Below are positions 1 to 9,255 of a DNA stretch of 64,000 nucleotides, one piece after another. Location of the stretch: assembly GCF_049856295.1 (NCBI RefSeq), contig NZ_JBNDMZ010000011.1:122005-186004 (forward strand), in the 5' to 3' direction. Both the position numbers and the translations under genes were made by a program. How positions within the stretch are numbered: the first letter of the stretch is position 1; each line of letters opens with the position of its first letter. The notes below the pieces were generated by a model that saw only the letters and a list, made by a program, of their open reading frames with translations, was not told the DNA's origin and did no database searches. The DNA comes from JB111 sp049856295 (GTDB lineage Bacteria > Actinomycetota > Actinomycetes > Actinomycetales > Actinomycetaceae).

Positions 1-887
1 ACCAGCACGACCAGGCGCAGGTCCACGGCGGCCGGATCCTCCTGGTCTCGTCCACCGGGGTGGTCCGGGACGGGGAACGGATCGCGACCCTGACCACGCT
101 GCGGGACCGCACGGAGCTCGAGCAGCTGACCGGCCAGCTCGGCACCGTGCACAGCCTCGCCGACGCGCTGCAGGCGCAGGCCCACGAGGCGTCGAACCGG
201 CTGCACACCGTCATCACGCTCATCGAGCTCGACCGCACCGACGAGGCCCTCCACCTCGCCACCGACGAGCTGCGGGCCACCCAGTACCAGCGCGACCGGA
301 TCAACGCCGCGATCGAGGAACCGGCGGTCGCGGCGCTCCTGCTCGGCAAGGTCGCGCAGGCGTCCGAGCGCGGGGTCACCCTCGAGCTCGACCCGGACGC
401 ACACCTGCCGGCGGACGTGATGCCACCGCGGCAGACGGTCACCGTGCTGGGCAACCTCGTCGACAACGCCATCGACGCGGTGGCCGACCTGCCGGCCCCC
501 GCCGAGCGCCGGGTGACGGTCGACCTGCAGGTGGGACCCGAGGAGGTGCTGCTGACCGTGAGCGACACCGGCCCGGGCCTGGAGGCCGAGGCCGCGGAGC
601 GCGCCTTCGACCGGGGGTGGACCACCAAGGACGCCCCGCACGCCGCCCGTGGGATCGGACTCGCGCTCGTGCGGCAGACGGTCGAGTCGCTGCGCGGTCG
701 GATCGCCGTCGACGACCCGCCGGGAGCCACCTTCGAGGTACGGGTGCCGCTCGGCGCCCCTCGCGGAGCACCTCTCGGGGTGCCCGCGGGGGCACGAGGC
801 AGGACGACGAGGACACCGTCGCCGGGGGCGCCGGTCGCGGACCGAGGCACGACGACGAGCACGACGACGGGGGCGGACCGTGGATGA
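1..887 (+). CDS. Sensor histidine kinase, DcuS/CitA type (5' end outside window)
   Basis: C-terminal part of a two-component sensor kinase. The frame is open from base 3, so the gene starts upstream of the window. The H-box is of the DcuS/CitA kind (AHEASNRLH, His codon at 183-185), followed by the N-box LGNLVDNAIDAV, the G1 box DTGPGL and the G2 stretch GIGLALVRQ. The sensory PAS/PDC domain is not visible. The last 35 or so residues are a low-complexity Thr/Gly/Arg tail. The stop overlaps the start of the response regulator by 8 bp, so the two are probably translationally coupled. The family usually senses C4-dicarboxylates or citrate; the ligand here cannot be told. Confidence 0.9.
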   Translation, partial: QHDQAQVHGGRILLVSSTGVVRDGERIATLTTLRDRTELEQLTGQLGTVHSLADALQAQAHEASNRLHTVITLIELDRTDEALHLATDELRATQYQRDRINAAIEEPAVAALLLGKVAQASERGVTLELDPDAHLPADVMPPRQTVTVLGNLVDNAIDAVADLPAPAERRVTVDLQVGPEEVLLTVSDTGPGLEAEAAERAFDRGWTTKDAPHAARGIGLALVRQTVESLRGRIAVDDPPGATFEVRVPLGAPRGAPLGVPAGARGRTTRTPSPGAPVADRGTTTSTTTGADRG

Positions 888-1569
888 CCTGCAGGTCCTC
901 ATCGTGGACGACGAGGACGTCGCGGTGACCGGCCACAGCGCGTACGTGGGGCGCATCCCCGGCTTCGGGGTGGCGGGCACGGCCCGCACGAAGCAGGACG
1001 CCCTGCGGTTCCTGGGCAGCGCACGGGTGGACCTCGTGCTGCTCGACCTCAACCTGCCGGACGGGCACGGGCTCGAGATCGCCCGGGCCATCCGCACGGC
1101 GAACCACCCGGCGGACGTCATGGCGATCACCGCGGCCCGCGAGATCGAGCTCGTGCGCGCCGCCGTCTCGCTCGGCGGCGTGGGGTACCTGCTCAAGCCC
1201 TTCACGTTCGCCGACCTGCGCGACCGCCTCGAGTCCTACCGCCGGTACCGGGAGGGCCTCGACTCCTCGGACGCCGCCAGCCAGTCCGGCGTCGACGCGA
1301 TCTTCCGCGAGCTGCGCCGCCCCGTGCTCGCGACCGACAACGCCCCCAAGGGACTGGTCGGCGGCGTGCTCGACACGGTGATCGCCGCCCTGCGCGCGGG
1401 CGGTAGCGACGGCCTGTCCGCCTCCCAGGTCGGCGACGAGGTCGGGGTCTCACGCGTGACCGCGCGCCGCTACCTGCAGTACCTCGCCGACTCCGGCCGG
1501 GCACAGCGCGGGCAACGGCTCGGCGGGAGCGGGCGCCCCGAGGTGACCTACACGTGGGACGAACCCTGA
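880..1569 (+). CDS. Response regulator, CitB/DcuR family
   Basis: Partner of the kinase just upstream. The GTG at 880 is chosen because it begins right at the receiver domain (VDDLQVLIVDDED) and overlaps the kinase stop. Receiver residues are visible: acidic pair D10/D11, phospho-acceptor D56 in LVLLDLNLPDG, and K106 in GYLLKPF. The C-terminal part (about 179-203, LSASQVGDEVGVSRVTARRY) is the helix-turn-helix typical of CitB/DpiA/DcuR regulators. The length, 229 residues, is normal. Such regulators usually switch on transport or catabolism of organic acids; no target gene is adjacent downstream, where the next gene converges. Confidence 0.92.
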   Translation: MDDLQVLIVDDEDVAVTGHSAYVGRIPGFGVAGTARTKQDALRFLGSARVDLVLLDLNLPDGHGLEIARAIRTANHPADVMAITAAREIELVRAAVSLGGVGYLLKPFTFADLRDRLESYRRYREGLDSSDAASQSGVDAIFRELRRPVLATDNAPKGLVGGVLDTVIAALRAGGSDGLSASQVGDEVGVSRVTARRYLQYLADSGRAQRGQRLGGSGRPEVTYTWDEP

Positions 1570-1680
1570 CCCGGGGCGACGGCGGTCACGCACAGGGCCA
1601 CGTCCCGTGGCTGCGCCCAGGTGACGCCTCCGCCCTCGCGCCCGGGTCCCGGTCCGGGCCCGGCACATCCGTATCGCGCG

Positions 1681-2601
1681 CTACCCGCCCGCGAGCGTGA
1701 CGATCGGGTCGGTCGTGGGGGCGTCGGAGCCTCCCGCCGGCTCGACGGTGACGCCGAGCGTGTCGCCGTCGTCGACCGCGGGCACCTCGGTGCGTGCCCG
1801 GCCGTCGTCGGACGTGAGGACGCCCGCCGACTGTGCGCCGGCGGCGTCGATCACCCACAGCTGGTAGTCGCGGTCGTCGTCGAGCTCGGGCAGCCCGGCG
1901 GCCACGAACACCGCCTCACCGTCCGCGACCACCGCGCCCGCGGTCCCGCCGCCGGCCACCTCCGCGACGACGAGCTCGCTCCCGGGGCTCGCGAGCAGGT
2001 CGTGGATCGCCGCGATCTCGTCCCGCGCCTCCTCCGCGCGCCGGTACTGCTGCACCGCGATCGCGCCGGTGACGACGAGGGCGACCGCGGCGGCCGCCGC
2101 TACGAGCACGCGCGGCAGGCGCCGACGACGGCGGGCCTCGGCGAGCTCGTCCCGAGGCGCGTCGCCGGCCCGGTCTCCTGCCGCGCCGCCACGCGCAGAC
2201 GTGTTCGGCTCCCGCGCGCCCCGGTGCTCGCCGGGGTCGTCCGCGGGCGCAACGGGAGTGCCGTCGGCAGCGGTGTCGCTACCGGTGTCGGTGTCGTCAC
2301 GCTCCTGCGGCGTCCGCGCGGCGGCGTCGAGCACGTGGTCGCGCAGCGTGGCCGGGGGCTCGATGCTGCCCGCACTCGCCAGCAGGGCCGCCGTCTCGCG
2401 CAGGGCGCGGGCCTCCGCCGCGAGCTCGGGGTCGTCCTCCACCGCACGCTCGACTCGCGCGCGTTCGGCGTCGTCGACCGCGTCGAGCGCCCACGCGTGG
2501 AGCAGGGCGTCGACGTCGTCGCTCGCGTCCGCGGGCTCGCGGCCGTCCCGCCCGCGCACGTCCGCACGGTCGCCCGCGCGCCGCGCCGCGTCGTCGTCCA
2601 T
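1681..2601 (-). CDS. rskA: RskA-family anti-sigma factor
   Basis: Membrane-anchored regulator that should bind and silence the sigma factor encoded directly upstream. The N-terminal cytoplasmic anti-sigma domain (about residues 28-80, HAWALDAVDDAERARVE) is followed by a disordered linker, one membrane segment at about 163-183 and an extracytoplasmic RskA domain with the typical YQLWVIDAAGAQSAG stretch. ATG at 2601 is preferred because of the SD-like GGGGAG 5 nt upstream. A second ATG at 2616 overlaps the sigma stop (TGATG) and would add five residues. Release in the family is by regulated proteolysis; the signal here is unknown. Confidence 0.88.
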   Translation of the reverse strand: MDDDAARRAGDRADVRGRDGREPADASDDVDALLHAWALDAVDDAERARVERAVEDDPELAAEARALRETAALLASAGSIEPPATLRDHVLDAAARTPQERDDTDTGSDTAADGTPVAPADDPGEHRGAREPNTSARGGAAGDRAGDAPRDELAEARRRRRLPRVLVAAAAAVALVVTGAIAVQQYRRAEEARDEIAAIHDLLASPGSELVVAEVAGGGTAGAVVADGEAVFVAAGLPELDDDRDYQLWVIDAAGAQSAGVLTSDDGRARTEVPAVDDGDTLGVTVEPAGGSDAPTTDPIVTLAGG

Positions 2602-2615
2602 CGCGTCTCCCCTCA

Positions 2616-3206
2616 TCACGCCACCCCCAGGCAGGTCCGCAGCCGCGCGAGGCCGTCCCGGATCCTCGACTTGACGGTCGGCAGCGCGGCGCCGAGGTCG
2701 CGGGCGACCTCCCGGTAGGTCCGGCCGCCGAAGTAGGCGCGTTCCACGGCATCGCGCTGGACGTCGGTCAGCGAGCCCAGGCACTCCATCAGCAGCTCCC
2801 GGTCGTCGCGTCGCTCGACGGTCTCGCTCACGTCGTCGTACGGGCGCCCGTAGCCCCGCACGCCCGCGGTCTCGTCCCGGTCCCGCTGCGCCTGGACGGC
2901 ACGCACCCGGTCGATCGCCCGGCGGTGCGCCATCGTGGCCAGCCACGCCGGCACGGTCCCCCTCGAGGCGTCGAACCGGTGGGGCCGCGTCCACACCTCG
3001 AGCATCACCTCCTGCGTGACCTCGGCGGCCAGGTCGGGGTCGCGCAGGACCCGCAGGCACGTCCCGTGGACCATGGGCGCCGTCTGGTCGTAGAGCTCGG
3101 CGAACGCCGCCTGGTCGCCGGTCGCGACCCGCGCCACGAGGTCGGCGAGGCGGCGCGCACGTTCCGCGCGGGTCTCGTCGCCACGGCTCCCGTTCGCGTC
3201 CGTCAT
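2616..3206 (-). CDS. sigK: ECF sigma factor, SigK type
   Basis: Group 4 sigma factor of 196 residues. Region 2 is visible in AFAELYDQTAPMVHGTCLRV and the following AWLATMAHRRAIDRVR; region 4 ends in the helix-turn-helix TYREVARDLGAALPTVKSRI. The start at 3206 gives MTDANGSRGDE and a normal length; the frame stays open further upstream but runs into a tandem repeat array with no family similarity. Gene order sigK-rskA with overlapping stop and start codons is standard and implies co-expression. The targets are not known from this window. Confidence 0.9.
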   Translation of the reverse strand: MTDANGSRGDETRAERARRLADLVARVATGDQAAFAELYDQTAPMVHGTCLRVLRDPDLAAEVTQEVMLEVWTRPHRFDASRGTVPAWLATMAHRRAIDRVRAVQAQRDRDETAGVRGYGRPYDDVSETVERRDDRELLMECLGSLTDVQRDAVERAYFGGRTYREVARDLGAALPTVKSRIRDGLARLRTCLGVA

Positions 3207-3229
3207 GCCCGGCCCACGCACGTGCCCGC

Positions 3230-3307
3230 CGTGTCCGGACCTCGCTCGTACGGCCCGTGTCCGGACCTCGGTCGTACGGCCCGTGTCCGGACCTCGGTCG
3301 TGCGGGT
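3230..3307. repeat. Three 26-bp tandem repeats upstream of sigK
   Basis: Three consecutive units of 26 bp at 3230-3255, 3256-3281 and 3282-3307. The first two differ at one base and the third diverges at its end. Each contains the 8-bp palindrome GTCCGGAC, and the first two also contain CGTACG. They lie 24-100 bp upstream of the sigK start, so they could carry a binding site or simply be a slippage product. Confidence 0.75.
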
Positions 3308-3389
3308 CATGTGCGGCTCCTCGCCGTCGCGTCGGTGGGTCATCGTCACACGGGGTTCGGAGCCGACGTGCCACCGGACGGGAACACGC

Positions 3390-4208
3390 TCAGCGCGCCA
3401 TGAGCATCCACTGGTCCCAGAAATGAACCAGCGCGTACAGGACGACGACCGCGTAGAGGGCGCCGGTGATGATCCACCGGTCGAGCACGAGGGTGCGGGT
3501 GAGCCGCTCGCCGAGCCGCAGGTGCCCGGCCTGCGCGGCCCGGGCGGGCACGTGGACGACGAGGGGGACGACCACCGCCCACACCACGAGGCAGTAGGGG
3601 CACAGCGCGCGGATCTCGTAGAACGCGGTGTAGACGAAGAACACGAGCGCGACGAGCGCGAACCCGACGCCGGCGGTCAGCAGCCACCAGAACCACCGGC
3701 CGAGCCGCCCGCCGGAGAGCAGGACGAGTCCGGTCGCCAGCAGCCCCCCGAACGCGGCCGTCCCGAGGATCGCGTTCGAGATCCCCAGCGCGTGCGCCTG
3801 CCACGTGGTGATGAACGTGCCGCAGCCGATGAGGATGTTGATGTCGCAGCCGAGGGCCGCGTTCGGATCCGCCGCCACGAGCAGCTCCGAGCGGACGAGC
3901 TGGATCGACGCCCACAGTCCCGCGAGGCCGGCGATCACCAGCAGGATCGACAGCTCGCGCGGGGCGCCGCCGGCGAGCTGAGCCGCGCTCGGCGCCGCGC
4001 GGTCGACGACGTCGCCCACCTCGTCGTCGTAGTCCTCGTCGTCGAAGTCGTCGTCGCCGAGGTCGTCGTCGTCGTGGGCATCCCGCTGACGATCCCCGCC
4101 GACGACGCCGCGCGCGTCGTCGTGGGTCCCGTTCCGGCGGCCGGCGGGAGAGGTGTCGCCGGGGCGGCGGGCACTGCGTGGGTTCACGCGGACAGTATGA
4201 CTCCGCAT
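3390..4208 (-). CDS. Vitamin K epoxide reductase (VKOR) family membrane protein
   Basis: Bacterial VKOR homologue that would use quinone to re-oxidise a DsbA-like thiol oxidase and so drive disulfide formation outside the membrane. The first 80 residues are hydrophilic and very acidic (runs of Asp), an extension beyond the usual VKOR core. The core then has about five membrane segments and both redox Cys pairs: C121/C129 in the loop (GCDINILIGCG) and the C203-P-Y-C206 active site. No thioredoxin-like domain is fused, unlike some family members, and no DsbA gene is adjacent. Confidence 0.88.
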   Translation of the reverse strand: MRSHTVRVNPRSARRPGDTSPAGRRNGTHDDARGVVGGDRQRDAHDDDDLGDDDFDDEDYDDEVGDVVDRAAPSAAQLAGGAPRELSILLVIAGLAGLWASIQLVRSELLVAADPNAALGCDINILIGCGTFITTWQAHALGISNAILGTAAFGGLLATGLVLLSGGRLGRWFWWLLTAGVGFALVALVFFVYTAFYEIRALCPYCLVVWAVVVPLVVHVPARAAQAGHLRLGERLTRTLVLDRWIITGALYAVVVLYALVHFWDQWMLMAR

Positions 4209-4322
4209 GTGCCCTCGTCCGGTGCCGGGCCGATTCGTCCAGGCTGACGTGAGACAGCCGTCCGCGGCCCACCCGTCCTGAGTCGGTCGGCCGGCTCATC
4301 GGCCGGCTCGACGACCAGTGCG

Positions 4323-6287
4323 TCAGCCGCCCGAGGTCGAGGTCTCGCCGCCGTCCCCGTCCGACGGCTCGTCCGTCGGCGGGGGGCCCTCGGAGGGCAC
4401 CTCGTCGCCGAACCCGCTCGGGCTCTCCCCCGGCCCGCCCGACCGGCTCTCGGAGTCGAGCTCGTCGCCGTCGACGTCCGTCTTGGGGATGGGCAGGTTG
4501 GCGGGCATGTCCGTCCAGTCGCTCACCTCGACGCTCGAGTCGGGCTGCAGGACGATCCGCCGGTAGCGCAGCGCCTCGCCGGTCTCGGAGTCGAACTCGA
4601 TCTGCCCCATCGGCGCGGGTTCGCGCACCGCGCCGAGCGTCGGCACCCCCTGGCCCTGTCCGCCCGCGGCGCCCTCGACCCAGCGCACCCCGAGCCCGTC
4701 GACCTCGGGACCGACGTGCGTGTGGATGTGCCCGGACAGGGTGAGCGGCACGCAGCCGGTCCACGCCACGCGTCGTCCGCCGAACGCGTCGTGGATGACG
4801 GCGAGGTCGACCGGGTCCTCGTCGGCGAGCGCCTCGCAGGAGTCAGCGGCGATCCGCTCGGCCGTCTCCTCCCAGGTCTCGGACCGCTCCTGGACGGTGG
4901 GCTGGTCGAGCGTGGTGATCCGCGGGTCGGTGTCCCCGATGATCCGGACGCCGCCGACCTCGACGATCGACCCGTCGAGCACGGTCCAGCCGGCCCGCCG
5001 CATCTGGTCGACGGTCACGATCGAGTCGTGGTTGCCCGCCGCCACGACGTAGGGCGTGTCCTCGGGCATCGAGCTCTCGATCGCGTCGACGCAGAACTGC
5101 TCGATGGCGGTCCCGGCGATCGTCGTGTCACCGCCGTCGATGACCATGTCCGCCTCGACGAGGTCCGCCGCGTGCCCGACGACCTCGGCCGCGCCGACGT
5201 TGCAGTGCACGTCGGTGTAGAACATCGCCGTCGTCACGCCCTCGGGCTGCTCGCCGCCGGGCCCGGTGGACCACCGTCCCTGCTCCTCGAGGCCAGCCTC
5301 GAGCGACGCGGCGGCGTCCGAGGCGAACTCGGTGTTGCCGTCGTAGAAGAGCCGGATCGTCGGACCGTAGGCCTGGAGCAGGTCCCCCAGCCGGCCCGAG
5401 ATCGTCGCGTCCTCGAGCGGCGTGCCGTGGAACGACGCGATCGTCACGCCCGGCGGCGAGTCGCTGCGGGTCGCGGGGATGATCACAGCGAGGGCCCCTA
5501 CGGCGACGGCCGTCCCCGTGAGGAAGCCGACGACGGGGCGGTCGGTGACGACGCGGAACGACTGAGACCACGCCCCGTGGAGGCCGGCGTGGACGGCAGC
5601 GATCCCCGCGAGGGTGAGCGTCGCGATGAGGGCGGCGCGGGACAGGGCGTCGGTGACGATCGCTCGGGTCGGCTCGGCGAACGCCGCCTCGGGGTAGGCC
5701 ATGAGACGCGCGTAGGACTCGGCGTCCGCCAGCAGGCCGGGCACGAGCCCGCCGTCGGTGCCGATCGTGGCGTCCGCCGGGAGCTCCTTGATGACCGCCG
5801 TGACCCCGAGCCCGGCCGGGAGCGGCGACGCGAGGACGACGTCCCCCGCCGGCCCCAGGTCGATCGTGATGTCGGAGTCGATGGTGACCTCGACCTCCGC
5901 GCGGTGCGGGCCCACCGTGGTCTCGACGTGGGCGGTCCCGATGCCGATCGCGAGGGAACCCAGAACGACGAGGAGCACGACGACGCCGGCCGCCCACCAG
6001 GGCATCGGGCGGCGCAGCTCGCCGGCCCGTCGCGCGTGCAGCTCGGCCACGGGCTCCTCGGCGCGCCCGTCGTCGTCGTGGCGTGCCTCATCGAGGTTCT
6101 CGTAGTCGGGCGCACCGTCGAGGTGGTCACCGTCAGTGCGCTCGTCGTCGGGCTCCTCGACCCGCTCGGACCGTTCGACGCGGTCCTCTTCCGGGCGGAA
6201 CCGGTCGTCGTCGGGAAGCTCGTCGTCAGGGCGCTTCTCGTCGTCGGACGATGTCCGGCGCGCGCGATCCGCGTCGTCCGAGGTCAT
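4323..6287 (-). CDS. Membrane-anchored metallophosphoesterase
   Basis: Calcineurin-type phosphoesterase domain on a membrane anchor. Residues 1-95 are acidic and cytoplasmic-like; membrane segments lie near 97-118, 218-235 and 252-271. The catalytic domain follows, with the metal ligand set D359/H361 (YTDVHC), G385-D386, GNHD 418-421, H499 and GHIH 519-522, so it is probably active. The last 50 residues are a Ser/Gly/Asp-rich tail. Upstream on this strand is TAGACT (6294-6299), 6 nt before the ATG, a leaderless-type promoter. Substrate unknown; nothing nearby points to a pathway. Confidence 0.87.
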   Translation of the reverse strand: MTSDDADRARRTSSDDEKRPDDELPDDDRFRPEEDRVERSERVEEPDDERTDGDHLDGAPDYENLDEARHDDDGRAEEPVAELHARRAGELRRPMPWWAAGVVVLLVVLGSLAIGIGTAHVETTVGPHRAEVEVTIDSDITIDLGPAGDVVLASPLPAGLGVTAVIKELPADATIGTDGGLVPGLLADAESYARLMAYPEAAFAEPTRAIVTDALSRAALIATLTLAGIAAVHAGLHGAWSQSFRVVTDRPVVGFLTGTAVAVGALAVIIPATRSDSPPGVTIASFHGTPLEDATISGRLGDLLQAYGPTIRLFYDGNTEFASDAAASLEAGLEEQGRWSTGPGGEQPEGVTTAMFYTDVHCNVGAAEVVGHAADLVEADMVIDGGDTTIAGTAIEQFCVDAIESSMPEDTPYVVAAGNHDSIVTVDQMRRAGWTVLDGSIVEVGGVRIIGDTDPRITTLDQPTVQERSETWEETAERIAADSCEALADEDPVDLAVIHDAFGGRRVAWTGCVPLTLSGHIHTHVGPEVDGLGVRWVEGAAGGQGQGVPTLGAVREPAPMGQIEFDSETGEALRYRRIVLQPDSSVEVSDWTDMPANLPIPKTDVDGDELDSESRSGGPGESPSGFGDEVPSEGPPPTDEPSDGDGGETSTSGG

Positions 6288-6378
6288 CGCTGCAGTCTAG
6301 GGGCGAGCGTCAGGTGCCCACGGAGCGGGCGGGTCGATCGGTCGCGCGCGGGAGGCCCCGCGGTGGGAGCATCTGGTC

Positions 6379-7860
6379 ATGGGACGCGAGATCACGCAGA
6401 CGAGCTATTCCGGCGCCGACCGGACGCGCTACCGCGCCAAGGTGGCGCAGTGCCTCGACGCGCTCGAGGTCATGCTCGCGCGCGGGCACTTCGCGGAGGA
6501 CGTCGCGAGCACGGGGCTGGAGATCGAGCTCGCCCTCGTCACCGAGAGCGGGTCGCCGGCGAACGCGAACGCCGAGGTGCTCGCCGAGATCGCCGACCCC
6601 AGCTACCAGAGCGAGCTGGGCCGGTACACGATCGAGCTCAACGTCGAGCCGCGGGTCCTGTCCGGCACGGCGCTCACGGACCTCGAGGCGGACCTGCGCG
6701 CCACGCTCAACCACGCGCGCGACCGGGCGCGCGCACTCGGCACCGACATCGTCATGACCGGCATCCTGCCCACCCTCGGTCCCGAGCACGCCGAGCGGGA
6801 CTGGATCTCCGACGACGAGCGGTACCTCGCGCTCGACACCGCCATCCGCATGGCGCGGCACGAGGACATCTCCCTCGAGATCGCCGGGCCCGAGCCGCTC
6901 GCCGCCACGTTCGAGTCGATCGCGGTGGAGTCGGTGTGCACGTCGACCCAGCTCCACCTCCAGGTGCGGCCGGAGCAGTTCGCCCGCTACTGGAACTCGG
7001 CTCAGCTGCTCGCGGGGCCGCAGCTCGTGCTCGGCGCCAACTCGCCCCTGCTGTTCGGGCACCGCCTGTGGGCCGAGACGCGGCCGGTGGTGTTCCTCCA
7101 GGCCACGGACACGCGCGCGCCGGAGCTGCGGCACCAGGGCGTACGGCCGATCGTCACGTTCGGCGAGCGGTGGATCACCTCGATCTTCGACCTGTTCGAG
7201 GAGAACGTCCGCTACTACCCGGCGCTGCTGCCCGAGACCACCGACGACGACCCGTTCGAGGTCATCGCCGCCGGCGGCACGCCCACGCTCGACGAGCTCA
7301 CGCTGCACAACGGCACCGTGTACCGGTGGAACCGGCCGATCTACGCCGTGGCGGGCGGGCGGCCGCACCTGCGCGTGGAGAACCGGGTGCTGCCGGCGGG
7401 GCCGACCGTCGTGGACACCGTGGCCAACGCGGCGTTCTTCTACGGCGCCGTCGAGGCCCTCGTCCGCGAGGACCGGCCCACGTGGACGCGGATGCCGTTC
7501 TCCGCGGCGCGGGACAACTTCGAGGCCGCCGCCCGGCACGGGATCGACGCCCGGCTCAGCTGGCCGGGCGAGCTGGAGATCGACGGCCTGTCGCTCATCG
7601 AGGGGACGCTGCTGCCGATGGCGCGGTCGGGGCTGGCGAGCCTCGGGGTGGACAAGGACGTGGCCGAGCACTACCTCGGCGTCATCGCGCAGCGGATCGA
7701 GCGGCGGCAGAACGGGGCGTCCTGGCAGGTCGCCGCCGTGAGCGCGTACGAGGCCGGCGGGGTGACCCGCGAGGTCGCGATCGCCAAGATGCTCGCCGAC
7801 TACCGCCGCAACATGGACACCAACACCCCCGTGGCGCTCTGGCCGGTGCCGCAGCCGTGA
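6379..7860 (+). CDS. GCS2-family glutamate-cysteine ligase-like protein
   Basis: 493-residue ATP-grasp-like carboxylate-amine ligase of the glutamate-cysteine ligase type 2 superfamily, judged from the ordering of conserved stretches (LEIELALVTESG near the N-terminus, RYTIELNVEP, CTSTQLHLQVRPEQF, LGANSPLLFGHRLWAETRP). It matches the long uncharacterised actinobacterial branch rather than the shorter YbdK type. Actinomycetes make mycothiol, not glutathione, so a role in gamma-glutamyl-cysteine or ergothioneine supply (EgtA-like) or another amide ligation is possible. No other ergothioneine gene is adjacent. The start at 6379 has no obvious SD. Confidence 0.78.
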   Translation: MGREITQTSYSGADRTRYRAKVAQCLDALEVMLARGHFAEDVASTGLEIELALVTESGSPANANAEVLAEIADPSYQSELGRYTIELNVEPRVLSGTALTDLEADLRATLNHARDRARALGTDIVMTGILPTLGPEHAERDWISDDERYLALDTAIRMARHEDISLEIAGPEPLAATFESIAVESVCTSTQLHLQVRPEQFARYWNSAQLLAGPQLVLGANSPLLFGHRLWAETRPVVFLQATDTRAPELRHQGVRPIVTFGERWITSIFDLFEENVRYYPALLPETTDDDPFEVIAAGGTPTLDELTLHNGTVYRWNRPIYAVAGGRPHLRVENRVLPAGPTVVDTVANAAFFYGAVEALVREDRPTWTRMPFSAARDNFEAAARHGIDARLSWPGELEIDGLSLIEGTLLPMARSGLASLGVDKDVAEHYLGVIAQRIERRQNGASWQVAAVSAYEAGGVTREVAIAKMLADYRRNMDTNTPVALWPVPQP

Positions 7861-7941
7861 GCGCGGCGGCTGCGGTCGGTGACGCGGCCATGAGCGTCGC
7901 GGCAGCTCGACCGATGCCACAGCCGTGAGCGCGCCGGTGCG

Positions 7942-9210
7942 ATGATCGAGGGCATGACCTCTGCGACCCCGTTCTTCCCCGTGCCCACCTCCGACCGCCC
8001 CGGCGCGACCGTGGCCCTGACCGGCGGGCTCGTCCGCCCCGTATCCGGCCCTGACATCGAGTCCGGCACCGTGCTCGTGGTCGACGGCGTCATCGCCGCG
8101 GTCGGTCCGGTCGGCGAGGTCGAGATCCCCGACGGCGTCACGCGGATCGACACCACCGGCCAGGTCGTGGTCCCCGGCTTCGTCGAGTCGCACGCGCACC
8201 TCGGCGTGTCCGAGGAGGGGCGCGGCTGGGCCGGCAACGACGTCAACGAGATGACGGGCCCGAACCAGGCCGGCGTCCGCGCGATCGACGCGATCGACAT
8301 CGACGAGGAGGGCTTCCGCGACGCGCTCGCCGGCGGCGTGACGACCGCGGTGATCAAGCCCGGCTCCGGGAACCCGATCGGCGGCCAGACCGTGGCCATC
8401 AAGACCTGGGGCGGCCGCACGGTCGACGAGCAGGTGATCTCGGACGCCGTGTCCGTGAAGTCCGCCCTCGGAGAGAACCCCAAGCGCGTCTACGGCGAGC
8501 AGAAGGTCACGCCGTCGACCCGGCTCGGCGTCGCGAAGATCATCCGCGAGGCGTTCGTCGCCGCACAGAACTACGCCGCGAAGCGCGATCACGCCGCAGC
8601 CGAGGGCAAGCCGTTCGAGCGGGACGTGACGATGGAGGCGCTCGCCTCGGTCCTCGACGGCACCCTCGCCTGGGACCAGCACTCGCACCGGCACGACGAC
8701 CTCGCCACCGCGGTGCGCCTGGCCGACGAGTTCGGGTACCGCCTCGTCCTCAACCACGGCACCGAGGCGCACAAGATCGCCGACGTCCTCGCCGAGCGCG
8801 ACATCCCGGTGATCTACGGGCCGATGATCACGAGCCGCTCGAAGGTGGAGATCGTCGACCGCGCCACCCCGCACCTGGCCCAGATCGCGAACGCCGGCGT
8901 CCGGGTCGCCATCACCACCGACCACCCGGTGGTCCCGATCAACCTGCTCGTCCTCCAGGCCAGCCTCGCCGTCAAGGACGGGCTCGACCCGGAGACGGCG
9001 CTGCGCGCACTGACGACGAACCCCGCCGAGTTCCTCCGCCTCGACGAGCGCGTCGGCGCCCTCGAGGTGGGGCGCGACGGCGACGTCGTCGTGTGGAGCG
9101 GCGACCCGCTCGACACGACCGCGCACGTCGAGCGCACCCTCATCGCGGGCCGCGAGGTCTACACGCGCGAGGGCGGCGTAGTCGAGCGGGCCGAGCGCTT
9201 CGCGGGCTGA
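7942..9210 (+). CDS. Amidohydrolase (imidazolonepropionase-like)
   Basis: Metal-dependent hydrolase of the amidohydrolase superfamily, 422 residues. Visible are the metal motif HAHLG (H84, H86) after VVVPGFVES, further His candidates in QHSHRHDD and NHGTEAH, and the late Asp in TTDHP. The C-terminal LEVGRDGDVVVWSGDPLD stretch is typical of the family's small beta domain. No signal peptide. The closest theme is hydrolysis of a cyclic amide or a dipeptide-like substrate, but the exact one cannot be assigned. ATG at 7954 is an alternative start. It follows the GCS2-type gene after 81 bp and may be co-transcribed. Confidence 0.82.
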   Translation: MIEGMTSATPFFPVPTSDRPGATVALTGGLVRPVSGPDIESGTVLVVDGVIAAVGPVGEVEIPDGVTRIDTTGQVVVPGFVESHAHLGVSEEGRGWAGNDVNEMTGPNQAGVRAIDAIDIDEEGFRDALAGGVTTAVIKPGSGNPIGGQTVAIKTWGGRTVDEQVISDAVSVKSALGENPKRVYGEQKVTPSTRLGVAKIIREAFVAAQNYAAKRDHAAAEGKPFERDVTMEALASVLDGTLAWDQHSHRHDDLATAVRLADEFGYRLVLNHGTEAHKIADVLAERDIPVIYGPMITSRSKVEIVDRATPHLAQIANAGVRVAITTDHPVVPINLLVLQASLAVKDGLDPETALRALTTNPAEFLRLDERVGALEVGRDGDVVVWSGDPLDTTAHVERTLIAGREVYTREGGVVERAERFAG

Positions 9211-9215
9211 CGCTC

Positions 9216-9255
9216 CACCCGGCGGGCCGGCCGCGAGCCGGACGGCCCGCCGGTG
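9216..9255. terminator. Hairpin between convergent amidohydrolase and oleD
   Basis: GC-rich inverted repeat with arms CACCCGGCGGGCCG and CGGCCCGCCGGTG (one bulged C) around a loop of about 14 nt, located just after the amidohydrolase stop and 85 bp beyond the oleD stop. There is no strong T-run, as usual in high-GC actinomycetes. Confidence 0.6.

Noticed and set aside
1589..1617. Terminator between the response regulator and rskA
   Set aside because: Only a 6-7 bp stem (GGCCACG/CGTGGCT) with a 3-nt loop and no T-run; too weak to list.
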